Assembly (NCBI RefSeq): GCF_044197065.1
Contig: NZ_JBIQOI010000001.1
Location: forward strand, 124,001 to 188,000
From: Kluyvera ascorbata_C
Lineage (GTDB): Bacteria > Pseudomonadota > Gammaproteobacteria > Enterobacterales > Enterobacteriaceae
DNA length: 64,000 nt
Direction: 5' to 3'
Under the pieces are notes generated by a model, which worked only from the letters and a program-made list of their open reading frames with translations, ran no database searches and was not told where the DNA came from. Both the position numbers and the translations under genes were made by a program. Shown here piece after piece: positions 52,007 to 60,668 of the stretch (position 1 is its first letter; each line of letters begins with the position of its first letter).

Positions 52007-52933
52007 ATGAATTACTCATTGCGGCAGTTGAAGGTGTTTGTCACGGTAGCGCAGGCGAAGAGTTTTAGCCGGGCAGGGGAGATAATTGGCCTCAGTCAGT
52101 CGGCGGTCAGCCATAGCGTGAAGGAACTGGAGAGTCAGACGGGCGTGCGCCTGCTCGACCGCACCACGCGCGAAGTGGTGCTGACGGAAGCGGGGCAGCA
52201 GCTCGCCGCTCGCCTGGAGCGGCTGCTGGATGAGTTACAGGGCACACTGCGAGAAGCGGGGCGCACCGGGCAGCAGTTAAGCGGGACGGTTAGGGTGGCG
52301 GCTAGCCAGACGATTTCAGCGCATCTGATCCCGCAGTGCATTGCCCAAAGCAACCGTCTGTACCCAGATATTCGTTTTGTGCTGCACGACCGGCCGCAGC
52401 AGTGGGTGCTGGAGAGTATTCGTCAAGGGGATGTTGATTTCGGTATCGTTATCGATCCCGGCCTGGTGGGGGATTTGCAGTGTGAAACGGTACTTTCTGA
52501 GCCGTTCTTCCTGTTGTGCCGTAACGATCACCCGTTTGCTGATTTGCCGGAGGTAGATTGGCAGGCGCTACAGGGGGCAGAGTTAGTATTACAGGATTAT
52601 GCTTCCGGTAGCCGAATGCTGATAGATGCGGCACTACAGCTGCATCAGATTGAGGCGAATATCGTGCAGGAGATTGGTCATCCGGCGACGCTCTTCCCCA
52701 TGGTGACGGCGGGCATTGGGATCAGCATCATTCCGGCGCTGGCGTTACCGTTGCCGGAGGGAAGCCCGTTGGCGGTGAAGCGCATGTCGCCGGGGGTTGA
52801 GCGGCAGTTGATGTTAGCGAGACGAAAAAAACGCTCGTTATCTACCGCCGCCCAGGCGTTGTGGGACGTGGTTCGGGCCCAGAGCCAACAACTGATGGAC
52901 GAGCGGCTTCAGGACCCGCTGTATCAGATGTAA
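52007..52933 (+). CDS. yfeR: LysR-family regulator YfeR
   Basis: This 308-residue LysR-type regulator (HTH about 3-62, AGEIIGLSQSAVSHSVKELE; effector domain about 90-300) matches E. coli/Salmonella YfeR in length and sequence. In Salmonella YfeR affects yfeH under low osmolarity. The divergent layout, with only 89 bases between starts, supports control of yfeH. Its 3' end overlaps the convergent FlxA-like gene by 10 bases. Confidence 0.92.
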   Translation: MNYSLRQLKVFVTVAQAKSFSRAGEIIGLSQSAVSHSVKELESQTGVRLLDRTTREVVLTEAGQQLAARLERLLDELQGTLREAGRTGQQLSGTVRVAASQTISAHLIPQCIAQSNRLYPDIRFVLHDRPQQWVLESIRQGDVDFGIVIDPGLVGDLQCETVLSEPFFLLCRNDHPFADLPEVDWQALQGAELVLQDYASGSRMLIDAALQLHQIEANIVQEIGHPATLFPMVTAGIGISIIPALALPLPEGSPLAVKRMSPGVERQLMLARRKKRSLSTAAQALWDVVRAQSQQLMDERLQDPLYQM

Positions 52934-53265
52934 ATATCTATCTGGTGGTCGTCGCTGGGATGATTAACGCCGGTAATGGTTGCGGAAGAGGCTTCCTGTT
53001 TTTCTTGAGCTTTTTCTGCCTGCTGGTTCTGTAACTGTGCCAGCTGCGCTTCCAGCATGGCGATTTGCTCCTGAATCATCTCAGCCTGCTTTTGCTTTTC
53101 TTCCGTGCTGCCGCTGCCGTCCGCAATCTCTTTAAGCTGCTGGGTCAGTTTAACAATCTGCTGGGTGATGCGCGCCATTTGTGATGCCGCATCGTTACCG
53201 CTTGGCGCGGCGCTGCTGGTCGTGGTTTTGAGCGAAGCGATAGAGGGAGCGCTGATGGTGGTCAT
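52924..53265 (-). CDS. FlxA-like coiled-coil protein
   Basis: The 113-residue product is of the FlxA-like family: a Ser/Thr-rich N-terminus (TTISAPSIASLKTTTSSAA), then a long helical coiled coil (about 28-90, ITQQIVKLTQQLKEIAD and MIQEQIAMLEAQLAQLQNQ). FlxA in E. coli is expressed with flagellar genes, but no flagellar gene is nearby. There is no signal peptide. In E. coli the xap genes occupy this interval. Function unknown. Confidence 0.75.
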   Translation of the reverse strand: MTTISAPSIASLKTTTSSAAPSGNDAASQMARITQQIVKLTQQLKEIADGSGSTEEKQKQAEMIQEQIAMLEAQLAQLQNQQAEKAQEKQEASSATITGVNHPSDDHQIDIYI

Positions 53266-53329
53266 GGTGAACGCCTTATTCGGAGAAATATAAGGAGTAT
53301 CGGCAGAATGGGGGGAGACTTGAGCTTTT

Positions 53330-53358
53330 CCCGGCGGCGCTGCGCTTGGCCGGGCTAC
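53330..53358. repeat. Single REP unit
   Basis: CCCGGCGGCGCTGCGCTTGG followed by CCGGGCTAC is one REP palindrome between the FlxA-like gene and the tRNA cluster. Confidence 0.7.
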
Positions 53359-53387
53359 ATAAACACAACTGCATAAGCCGTAGATAG

Positions 53388-53417
53388 CAAAAAAGCGCCT
53401 TTAGGGCGCTTTTTTAC
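53388..53417 (-). terminator. Terminator of the Val/Lys tRNA operon
   Basis: AGCGCCT-TTA-GGGCGCT forms a stem flanked by A6 on the left, giving a U-tract for minus-strand transcripts leaving tRNA-Lys. A T-run also exists on the right side. Confidence 0.85.
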
Positions 53418-53419
53418 AT

Positions 53420-53495
53420 TGGTGGGTCGTGCAGGATTCGAACCTGCGACCAATTGATTAAAAGTCAACTGCTCTACCAACTGAGCTAACGACCC
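53420..53495 (-). tRNA. lysV: tRNA-Lys (anticodon TTT)
   Basis: The 76-base cloverleaf with encoded CCA reads on the minus strand GGGTCGTTAGCTCAGTTGGT ... with TTGACTTTTAATCAA as the anticodon arm (anticodon TTT). It is the last member of the Val-Val-Val-Lys operon, as in E. coli valU-valX-valY-lysV. Confidence 0.97.
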
Positions 53496-53499
53496 GAAG

Positions 53500-53575
53500 T
53501 GGTGGGTGATGACGGGATCGAACCGCCGACCCCCTCCTTGTAAGGGAGGTGCTCTCCCAGCTGAGCTAATCACCC
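53500..53575 (-). tRNA. valY: tRNA-Val (anticodon TAC), copy 3
   Basis: The 76-base gene with encoded CCA starts GGGTGATTAGCTCAGCTGGG; the anticodon arm CCTCCCTTACAAGGAGG gives TAC. It lies 4 bases from tRNA-Lys. Its sequence is the same as the other two Val copies. Confidence 0.97.
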
Positions 53576-53621
53576 ACTTCGGTACTTCACATTTTGACAG
53601 AAAATCCAGCTGGCGAGAAAG

Positions 53622-53697
53622 TGGTGGGTGATGACGGGATCGAACCGCCGACCCCCTCCTTGTAAGGGAGGTGCTCTCCCAGCTGAGCTAATCACCC
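53622..53697 (-). tRNA. valX: tRNA-Val (anticodon TAC), copy 2
   Basis: This is an identical copy of the 76-base tRNA-Val with CCA, separated from its neighbours by 46-base spacers that differ in sequence, so the copies are not a simple recent block duplication. Confidence 0.97.
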
Positions 53698-53743
53698 ACT
53701 TCTCAATTTTCTGTTCTACACGGCGGAGACTACATAAAGTAGT

Positions 53744-53819
53744 TGGTGGGTGATGACGGGATCGAACCGCCGACCCCCTCCTTGTAAGGGAGGTGCTCTC
53801 CCAGCTGAGCTAATCACCC
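53744..53819 (-). tRNA. valU: tRNA-Val (anticodon TAC), copy 1
   Basis: First tRNA of the operon on the minus strand, identical in sequence to the two downstream copies, with encoded CCA. The promoter lies upstream at about 53820-53890, divergent from gltX. Confidence 0.97.
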
Positions 53820-54066
53820 CCGCTGTGTGGAGTCGCATTATAGGGAGAGTTGAAAATGAGTCAACGCCTTTTATAAATAATTTATCTGTTCGTCGTAAAA
53901 TTAGACGATGTGATCGCAAAACACGCTATGGTGTATGAATTGTATGCAAAAAATGCAAACCACACGCTTGCGGTGGGAACAACCGAGTGGGAGTGATAGA
54001 ATATTGCCCACTTCTATTTCCAGGATTTGCCGGTTGTCGGCATGTTTATAAACGTAAGGCCATTTC

Positions 54067-55482
54067 ATGAAAATCAAAACTCGCTTCGCGCCTAGCCCGA
54101 CTGGCTATCTGCACGTCGGCGGTGCTCGTACTGCTCTTTATTCCTGGCTTTTCGCACGTCACCATAAAGGTGAGTTTGTGCTGCGTATTGAAGACACCGA
54201 TCTCGAGCGCTCAACGCCGGAAGCCATTGAAGCCATCATGGATGGTATGAACTGGCTGAATCTGGAGTGGGATGAAGGCCCGTACTATCAGACCAAACGT
54301 TTCGACCGCTACAACGCGGTAATTGATGAAATGCTGGAAGCAGGCACGGCGTATAAATGCTACTGCTCCAAAGAACGTCTGGAAGCGCTGCGCGAAGAGC
54401 AGATGGCCAACGGCGAGAAGCCGCGTTATGACGGCCGCTGCCGCCACGGTCATGAACATCATGCTGACAATGAACCCTGCGTGGTGCGTTTTGCTAACCC
54501 ACAGGAAGGTTCCGTTATCTTTGATGACCAGATCCGTGGGCCGATCGAATTCAGCAACCAGGAGCTGGACGATCTGATCATCCGTCGTACTGACGGTTCC
54601 CCAACCTACAATTTCTGCGTTGTGGTTGACGACTGGGATATGGAAATTACCCACGTAGTCCGTGGTGAAGACCATATCAACAACACCCCGCGTCAGATCA
54701 ACATCCTGAAAGCGCTGAACGCGCCGGTACCGGTTTACGCACACGTATCGATGATCAACGGCGACGACGGTAAAAAACTGTCTAAACGCCATGGCGCGGT
54801 CAGCGTTATGCAGTATCGTGATGACGGCTACCTGCCGGAAGCGCTGCTGAACTACCTGGTGCGTCTGGGCTGGTCCCACGGCGATCAGGAGATCTTCACT
54901 CGTGAAGAGATGATCGAGTTCTTCTCTCTGGACGCGGTCAGCAAATCCGCCAGTGCGTTCAACACGGACAAACTGCAGTGGCTGAACCACCATTACATCA
55001 ATACGATGGCGCCGGAATATGTTGCGACGCACCTGCAGTGGCATATTGAGCAGGAAAATATTGATACCCGCGTGGGCCCGCAGCTGAGCGAGCTGGTGAA
55101 ACTGCTGGGTGAGCGCTGCAAAACCCTGAAAGAGATGGCGCAGAGCTGCCGTTACTTCTACGAAGACTTTGCAGAGTTTGACGCGGACGCCGCGAAGAAA
55201 CACCTGCGCCCGGTTGCACGTCAGCCGCTGGAAGTCGTACGTGATAAAATTTCCGCTATTACCGACTGGACGGCTGAAAACGTGCATCATGCGATTCAGG
55301 CAACGGCTGATGAGCTGGAAGTAGGTATGGGCAAAGTGGGGATGCCACTGCGTGTTGCCGTTACCGGAGCAGGGCAGTCGCCAGGCCTGGACGTCACCGT
55401 TCACGCGATTGGTAAATCCCGTAGCATCGAGCGCATCAACAAGGCGTTGGCGTTCATCGCCGAGCGTGAAAGCCAGCAGTAA
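54067..55482 (+). CDS. gltX: Glutamate-tRNA ligase GltX
   Basis: GltX charges tRNA-Glu; glutamyl-tRNA also feeds haem synthesis. The 471-residue class-Ic synthetase has the HIGH-type signature APSPTGYLHVGGARTAL (residues 8-24), a zinc-binding CYCSKERLEAL ... CRHGHEHH region and the KLSKR (KMSKS) loop near 237-241. Length equals E. coli. A strong terminator follows. Confidence 0.97.
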   Translation: MKIKTRFAPSPTGYLHVGGARTALYSWLFARHHKGEFVLRIEDTDLERSTPEAIEAIMDGMNWLNLEWDEGPYYQTKRFDRYNAVIDEMLEAGTAYKCYCSKERLEALREEQMANGEKPRYDGRCRHGHEHHADNEPCVVRFANPQEGSVIFDDQIRGPIEFSNQELDDLIIRRTDGSPTYNFCVVVDDWDMEITHVVRGEDHINNTPRQINILKALNAPVPVYAHVSMINGDDGKKLSKRHGAVSVMQYRDDGYLPEALLNYLVRLGWSHGDQEIFTREEMIEFFSLDAVSKSASAFNTDKLQWLNHHYINTMAPEYVATHLQWHIEQENIDTRVGPQLSELVKLLGERCKTLKEMAQSCRYFYEDFAEFDADAAKKHLRPVARQPLEVVRDKISAITDWTAENVHHAIQATADELEVGMGKVGMPLRVAVTGAGQSPGLDVTVHAIGKSRSIERINKALAFIAERESQQ

Positions 55483-55498
55483 TTGGCGTTCAGATGTG

Positions 55499-55526
55499 AA
55501 AAAAGCGGGGAAACCCGCTTTTTTTA
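55499..55526. terminator. Terminator between gltX and yfeD
   Basis: AAGCGGG-GAAA-CCCGCTT stem with A6 before and T7 after works for gltX and, on the other strand, for yfeD. Confidence 0.87.
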
Positions 55527-55934
55527 TACCTTATCGTTCTGATCGCCCAGCCCGAGTCGTGCCAGAAAGCCGCAAATGCCTTCACGCGCCAATAGGCGGC
55601 GTAAGCGTTCTTGCTCCAGTGGTGTCATGTTGTTCTGCAATACGTCGCTAATTTGCCGCCAGACCGCATCGGAAGCATTGGCCGTGTAGCTGCCTGCGGG
55701 TTCATCAATTTGGTTTTCGTTGGGTAACTGACGGAAAGCCGGTGTATTCACCAGAAAATCCATCACCTCATCGGTAATAAAGATCAGCCGCGCACGACCA
55801 CCTTTAATGCCGGGCATCGGTTCAGTCTGCCAACTCTTTTCACGAATCCAGCGATTGACTGTCTGTCGGGTCATACCCAGCATTTCAGCCAGTTCTTCTG
55901 TGGACATCTTTGCGGGAAGTTTTTTCATAGACAT
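55524..55934 (-). CDS. yfeD: DUF1323 HTH protein YfeD
   Basis: The 136-residue product has an N-terminal MerR/excisionase-like HTH (STEELAEMLGMTRQTVNRWIRE) and a C-terminal helical tail (QERLRRLLAREGICGFLARLGLG). It is paralogous to YfeC next door: the two share the HTH, GGRARL/GGKARL and the LLxREGIxGxLxRLG tail. The start may be the ATG at 55934 or the one at 55928. Both are predicted transcription regulators without a known target. Confidence 0.85.
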   Translation of the reverse strand: MSMKKLPAKMSTEELAEMLGMTRQTVNRWIREKSWQTEPMPGIKGGRARLIFITDEVMDFLVNTPAFRQLPNENQIDEPAGSYTANASDAVWRQISDVLQNNMTPLEQERLRRLLAREGICGFLARLGLGDQNDKV

Positions 55935-55937
55935 TGC

Positions 55938-56294
55938 TTAACCGCGAATTCCTAGACGTTGCAATAAACCGCTAATCCCTTCCCGTAGCAGCAGTGACGT
56001 GAGCTGTTTCTGCTCGGTCTCGGTCATTTCATCAACCAGCGTCAGCAGCAGCGTATGGAAAGGGTTGTCGCTGCCGTTCACCGCATAGGGAGCCGAAGAT
56101 TCAGAAGCACGTTGAGCGCTATGGATGAATTCCATCACTTCGTCGTTCACATGTACCAGTCGGGCCTTGCCTCCCTGGACGCCGGGACGGGGCGACGTTT
56201 TCCAGCCTTCCTTACGCACCCACTTGTTGATGGTTTGTCGGCTGTACCCTGTCAGATGAGCAATCTCCTCCGGCGTCATTCGTTCCTTGAGCAT
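55938..56294 (-). CDS. yfeC: DUF1323 HTH protein YfeC
   Basis: This 118-residue paralogue of YfeD starts MLKERMTPEEIAHLTGYSRQ, the HTH, and has PGVQGGKARLVHVNDEVMEF and the C-terminal LLREGISGLLQRLGIRG. It is upstream of yfeD, 3 bases apart, forming a two-gene operon. Target unknown. In E. coli the pair also sits between gltX and the Ala tRNAs. Confidence 0.87.
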   Translation of the reverse strand: MLKERMTPEEIAHLTGYSRQTINKWVRKEGWKTSPRPGVQGGKARLVHVNDEVMEFIHSAQRASESSAPYAVNGSDNPFHTLLLTLVDEMTETEQKQLTSLLLREGISGLLQRLGIRG

Positions 56295-56510
56295 ACAATT
56301 TCCTGAGTCGCAGTGTGGGAATTACATGTCCATGTTATAGCATCGTTTTATTAGAAAATGTGACAGGTTTAACTCCAACCTGCGAGGAGGCGAGCAATAT
56401 GGCGCGTTTGTCTGCTTTTTCAGCGATTAGAACTTTTTCGCGTATTTTGCCGTTGACACTGTGTAAGGGAATTCATATTATGCCGCCCGTCAACACGACA
56501 GCTTTACGTT

Positions 56511-56586
<76 letters not shown>

Positions 56587-56625
56587 AATCCTGCTCCCAT
56601 CAGGTTTGGAACGTAAAGAAACTGT

Positions 56626-56701
<76 letters not shown>

Positions 56702-56711
56702 AAATTCGAAA

Positions 56712-56736
56712 CCCTCGCCTATGGCGGGGGTTTTTT
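56712..56736 (+). terminator. Terminator after the tRNA-Ala pair
   Basis: CCCTCGCC-TAT-GGCGGGGG with one mismatch is followed by TTTTTT, 10 bases after the second tRNA-Ala. Confidence 0.85.
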
Positions 56737-56886
56737 GCATTCTGAATGCGAACAAAAAAACAGCGTTTATATTATAAAAAGCCCGCGTAGATCAGAGTTT
56801 TCTCAACTCGGTTTGCTTCACATAATAACCGGCAATAATATTTAATCAGTCACTCTACGTACGATAAAGGATATCGGCAGGTACGC

Positions 56887-59079
56887 ATGATGGTGCAACG
56901 GAGTACCCCATTAAGAAAGTTCTTGCTGGCGTTGGTTATTAGCCTGGCGATGATTCCTGTTTCTCGATATATCTCTCCGACCGCATTTTATGATGGTCAT
57001 TCTGTATATCTGGCATGGTTACCGCTAAGCGTCATGATTGCGCTAATGATGCTGTTTGGCCGCCATGCGGTACTGCCTTTGGCACTGGGATTTATCACCA
57101 CCAACTACTGGCAGCTGCATCTTTCTCCGCTTGATTCATTAACATTATTGTTTTGTCAGTTGACCGCCGTATGTATTTCCAGCCTTATTTTATATTCTAT
57201 TCTGGGACGGCGTTGGCGGCATGGATTAGCAATTCATCATATTGGCTTACGTATTTTCTGGTTTGGCTTTGCGATGCCAGTGCTCGCTAAGGCTATGATG
57301 TATTTAGTGGGAGAATTGACCGTTGTTCCTGCTGAAATGTTTAGTTATTTTAATATAACCACTGTTATTTATGCGATTGTTGATATTCAGGGTCTGGTGT
57401 GTGCATCCTTAATATTTACTAAACTGTTCTATTATCCATTGCGGATGTGTCTGAATACTCGCTATGCAAGAGCTTTCTGGCGTAAAAACATCGCGAGCTA
57501 TGCTGGGCTGAAAGGAAAATGCTTTGTTATCGCTTGGCTTCTCGCGTTGATGTGCATGCTGTTTTTCCTCAGCGCGCCGTTTGGTGAGCGCTACTTTACC
57601 GGGTATCTCGTTCCTATTGTCTTTATCTTTTTCGCCTTTGGGATTAGCCAGCTATCTTATCCGCTCATCATTATGAGCTGGACTGTTTCCGCTTTTGTGC
57701 TGGTGATGTACAACAAAAACTTCCTGCACGGTATTCAAACCCAATATTCACTCTCATTTATCCTGTCGGCACTGATCTCGTTTACCGTCTGTTTGCAGTA
57801 CATGCTGCAAATCTATCAGCGTAGCAAGCACTTAAAACATAAGTGGCAGATGCAGGCGATGATTGACCCACTGACCGGGCTGCCTAACCTGCGTGCGCTG
57901 GAGGATTATATGAAAACGGCGGGCATCACCAGCGTGTGCTGCCTGCATATCAAAAATCTGGACTTTCTTAGCCGTCACTACGGCATGATGATGCGTATTC
58001 AGTGCAAACGCAGCATCACTCAGGTTCTACACCCTAATCTGGATGACAACGAAAAGCTCTTTCAACTGCCGGGGAACGAACTTTTGCTGGTGCTGAATGG
58101 CCCGGAGACCGAGGCACGCTTGAACCACCTGATTGATTTCCTCAAGCGTCAGGACATTCGCTGGAACAACACGCCGCTGAATCTGGAATACGGCATATCC
58201 TGGGGAAGGGTGCGCGCACCGGATGATAACCTCTACCATACGCTGGGGCAACTGAGCTGGCTGGCAGAACAGGCCGGGGAAGAGAATCAGATCCTGCAGC
58301 TGGATAACGGTCAGGTGGAGGCATTTGATGAAACCAGCGAGCGCGTTGTGCTCCTCAACCGCATTAAAGCGGCGTTGGATCGTGAAGGATTTGTCCTCTA
58401 TGCTCAGCCAATCAGAAAGCCATCGGGGGAAGGTTACTATGAAATCCTCACCCGCCTCATTGATGTGAATGGCATGGTTATGCCGGATAAATTTATTCCT
58501 GTTCTGACGCAGTTTAACCTCAGTAAACGGTTTGATATGCAGGTAATGGAGAACCTGTTCCGCTCACTGGATGCTTTTCCCGGACAACGTTTTTCCGTCA
58601 ACCTGATGCCCTACACGTTGATGCATAAAGAGAGCGCCACCGAAATCATCGCGCTCTTCCAGCGCTATCGCGTCAACGTCCGGCGTATCATCATTGAAAT
58701 TACGGAAGAGCAGGCGTTTTCTAATTCAGATACCAGTATTAACAATATACAGATGCTCCGCGATTTTGGCTGCCGGATTGCTATTGATGACTTCGGTACT
58801 GGCTACGCCAACTATGAACGCCTGAAGCGTCTTGAGGCCGATATCATCAAGATTGACGGTGCGTTCGTGCGTGACGTGCTTACTAATCCAATGGATGCGA
58901 TGATCATTCGCTCTATCTGTGAGCTGGCGGAGATGCAGAACCTGGAGGTTGTTGCCGAATATGTTGAGACCGAAGCACAGCAGGCGCTACTGACGGAGCT
59001 AGGCGTGCACTATATGCAGGGGTATCTGATCGATAAGCCAAGGCCGCTTTGTGATATTGGCTACCAGACGGAGTCATAA
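56887..59079 (+). CDS. pdeA: c-di-GMP phosphodiesterase PdeA (YfeA)
   Basis: This 730-residue membrane protein has a MASE1-like N-terminal sensor with about eight helices (10-315), a GGDEF-derived domain (about 325-470) and an EAL domain (about 490-725). The GGDEF signature is lost (LPGNELLLVL). The EAL domain keeps the metal and catalytic residues (EIL near 519, IEITEEQ, IDDFGTG near 633, IKIDG, AEYVE), so it likely hydrolyses c-di-GMP. It follows the tRNA-Ala genes, as in E. coli. Two adjacent ATGs (56887, 56890) are possible starts. Confidence 0.92.
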   Translation: MMVQRSTPLRKFLLALVISLAMIPVSRYISPTAFYDGHSVYLAWLPLSVMIALMMLFGRHAVLPLALGFITTNYWQLHLSPLDSLTLLFCQLTAVCISSLILYSILGRRWRHGLAIHHIGLRIFWFGFAMPVLAKAMMYLVGELTVVPAEMFSYFNITTVIYAIVDIQGLVCASLIFTKLFYYPLRMCLNTRYARAFWRKNIASYAGLKGKCFVIAWLLALMCMLFFLSAPFGERYFTGYLVPIVFIFFAFGISQLSYPLIIMSWTVSAFVLVMYNKNFLHGIQTQYSLSFILSALISFTVCLQYMLQIYQRSKHLKHKWQMQAMIDPLTGLPNLRALEDYMKTAGITSVCCLHIKNLDFLSRHYGMMMRIQCKRSITQVLHPNLDDNEKLFQLPGNELLLVLNGPETEARLNHLIDFLKRQDIRWNNTPLNLEYGISWGRVRAPDDNLYHTLGQLSWLAEQAGEENQILQLDNGQVEAFDETSERVVLLNRIKAALDREGFVLYAQPIRKPSGEGYYEILTRLIDVNGMVMPDKFIPVLTQFNLSKRFDMQVMENLFRSLDAFPGQRFSVNLMPYTLMHKESATEIIALFQRYRVNVRRIIIEITEEQAFSNSDTSINNIQMLRDFGCRIAIDDFGTGYANYERLKRLEADIIKIDGAFVRDVLTNPMDAMIIRSICELAEMQNLEVVAEYVETEAQQALLTELGVHYMQGYLIDKPRPLCDIGYQTES

Positions 59080-59081
59080 AG

Positions 59082-59117
59082 AAAAAGGGCCTGTAACGCA
59101 GTTACAGGCCCTTTTTT
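59082..59117. terminator. Bidirectional terminator between pdeA and nupC
   Basis: A perfect stem AAAAAGGGCCTGTAAC/GTTACAGGCCCTTTTT with a GCA loop serves convergent pdeA and nupC; the A and T runs supply a U-tract on each strand. Confidence 0.92.
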
Positions 59118-59130
59118 AATGGGATTGGAA

Positions 59131-60333
59131 TTACAGAACCAGTGCTGCGATAGAAGCAGACAGTACGCTCACCAGCGTAGAACCGTAAACCAGCTTCAGA
59201 CCGAAGCGGGAAACCACGTTACCCTGCTCTTCGTTCAGGCCTTTAATGGCACCTGCGATAATACCGATGGAAGAGAAGTTGGCGAAGGAAACCAGGAATA
59301 CGGAGATGATACCGACGGCGCGCGGAGAGAGCTCAGCGGCAACCTTTTGCAGATCCATCATCGCAACGAATTCGTTAGAAACCAGTTTGGTCGCCATGAT
59401 ACTACCGACCTGCAGGGATTCGCTTGCCGGTACACCCATAATCCATGCAACTGGATAGAAGATGTAACCCAGAATGCCCTGGAAGGAGATGCTGTAGCCA
59501 AACCAACCGGTCACGGTAGCGAACAGGGCGTTCAGCGCGGCGATCAGGGCGATAAAGCCGATCAGCATCGCAGCAACGATAATCGCAACTTTGAAGCCTG
59601 CCAGAATGTATTCACCCAGCATTTCGAAGAAGCTCTGGCCTTCGTGCAGGTTAGACATCTGGATGTTCTCTTCGCTGGCATCAACGCGGTATGGGTTGAT
59701 CAGCGACAGAACGATAAAGGTGCTGAACATGTTCAGTACCAGCGCTGCCACAACGAACTTCGGCTCCAGCATGGTCATGTAGGCGCCAACGATAGACATC
59801 GAAACGGTAGACATCGCCGTGGCCGACATGGTGTACATGCGGTTACGGGACATTTTACCGAGGATATCTTTATAGGCGATGAAGTTTTCAGACTGGCCCA
59901 GAATCAGGGAGCTGACGGCGTTGAAAGACTCGAGCTTACCCATGCCGTTGATTTTAGACAGCACGGTACCAATCGCACGAATAACAATCGGCAGAATACG
60001 GATATGCTGCAGAATACCGATCAGCGCAGAGATGAAGACGATAGGGCACAGAACCTTCAGGAAGAAGAATGCCAGGCCTTTATCGTTCATGCTGCCAAAG
60101 ACGAAGTCGGTCCCGTTGTTCGCAAAACCAAGCAGTTTTTCGAACATTTCGGCGAAGCCACGTACGAAGCCCAGACCAATGTCAGAGTTCAGGAAGAACC
60201 ATGCCAGTAAAACTTCAATGACAAGTAATTGAATAACATAACGAATGCGAATCTCTTTGCGGTTGGTGCTGACCAGCAAGGCCAGGATCCCTACCACCAC
60301 GAGCGCGAGAACAAAATGCAAGACGCGGTCCAT
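59131..60333 (-). CDS. nupC: Nucleoside:H+ symporter NupC
   Basis: NupC imports nucleosides (not guanosine) with protons across the inner membrane; it is a concentrative nucleoside transporter. The 400-residue protein has about eleven hydrophobic segments, the conserved GQSENFIAYKDIL and the NEFVAMMDLQ region. The ATG at 60333 (MDRVLHFVL) matches E. coli; an in-frame ATG at 60372 is rejected. A CRP-like site lies upstream at 60429-60444. Confidence 0.96.
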   Translation of the reverse strand: MDRVLHFVLALVVVGILALLVSTNRKEIRIRYVIQLLVIEVLLAWFFLNSDIGLGFVRGFAEMFEKLLGFANNGTDFVFGSMNDKGLAFFFLKVLCPIVFISALIGILQHIRILPIVIRAIGTVLSKINGMGKLESFNAVSSLILGQSENFIAYKDILGKMSRNRMYTMSATAMSTVSMSIVGAYMTMLEPKFVVAALVLNMFSTFIVLSLINPYRVDASEENIQMSNLHEGQSFFEMLGEYILAGFKVAIIVAAMLIGFIALIAALNALFATVTGWFGYSISFQGILGYIFYPVAWIMGVPASESLQVGSIMATKLVSNEFVAMMDLQKVAAELSPRAVGIISVFLVSFANFSSIGIIAGAIKGLNEEQGNVVSRFGLKLVYGSTLVSVLSASIAALVL

Positions 60334-60428
60334 ATTTGCTCCAAACATGAGACGGGTTAAATTTTCTTGCACATTCTATGTAACATCATTAAATAAAACG
60401 AGATCCCCGTCCCACTATATTTAGTTCC

Positions 60429-60444
60429 TGTGAGCAAACTCAAA
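60429..60444. promoter_or_regulatory. CRP-like site upstream of nupC
   Basis: TGTGA-GCAAAC-TCAAA is a good CRP half-site pair, 96 bases upstream of nupC. A weaker TGTGA-TGTTAA-GTAAA lies at 60468-60483. Tandem CRP sites with CytR between them are the usual nupC arrangement. Confidence 0.55.
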
Positions 60445-60576
60445 ATTAGTGATCAAAGATACATTTTTGTGATGTTAAGTAAATGTATGAAAAGTTCCTC
60501 TGTTGTACTACTCTCAACATAAGCGTACACCAAACCCCCGCAACCTCCAGTCTGGCAATTGATTCCGGCTATCAGA

Positions 60577-60624
60577 GTAATCATTATCATCTCTTACAAA
60601 TGAACTTGATAATCATTCTCATTC
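60577..60624 (+). promoter_or_regulatory. Two Fur-like boxes upstream of mntH
   Basis: TTGATAATCATTCTCATTC at 60606-60624 is a close match to the Fur 19-mer, and GTAATCATTATCATCTCT at 60577-60594 is a second partial match. Fur represses mntH in E. coli. Confidence 0.75.
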
Positions 60625-60634
60625 TGTTAGCCTG

Positions 60635-60656
60635 AAACATAGCAAAGGCTATGTTT
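60635..60656 (+). promoter_or_regulatory. MntR operator of mntH
   Basis: AAACATAG-CAAAGG-CTATGTTT is the perfect inverted repeat known as the MntR box in front of E. coli mntH. It ends 12 bases before the start codon, so binding of Mn-MntR would block initiation. Confidence 0.88.
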
Positions 60657-60668
60657 TTGAGGCAGAGA

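Noticed and set aside
54211..55404. 397-codon open frame on the minus strand
   Set aside because: It is antisense to gltX, which is unmistakable; no ribosome site and no domain.
59119..60210. 363-codon open frame on the plus strand
   Set aside because: It is antisense to nupC, with the Gln/His/Arg-rich composition of a shadow frame.
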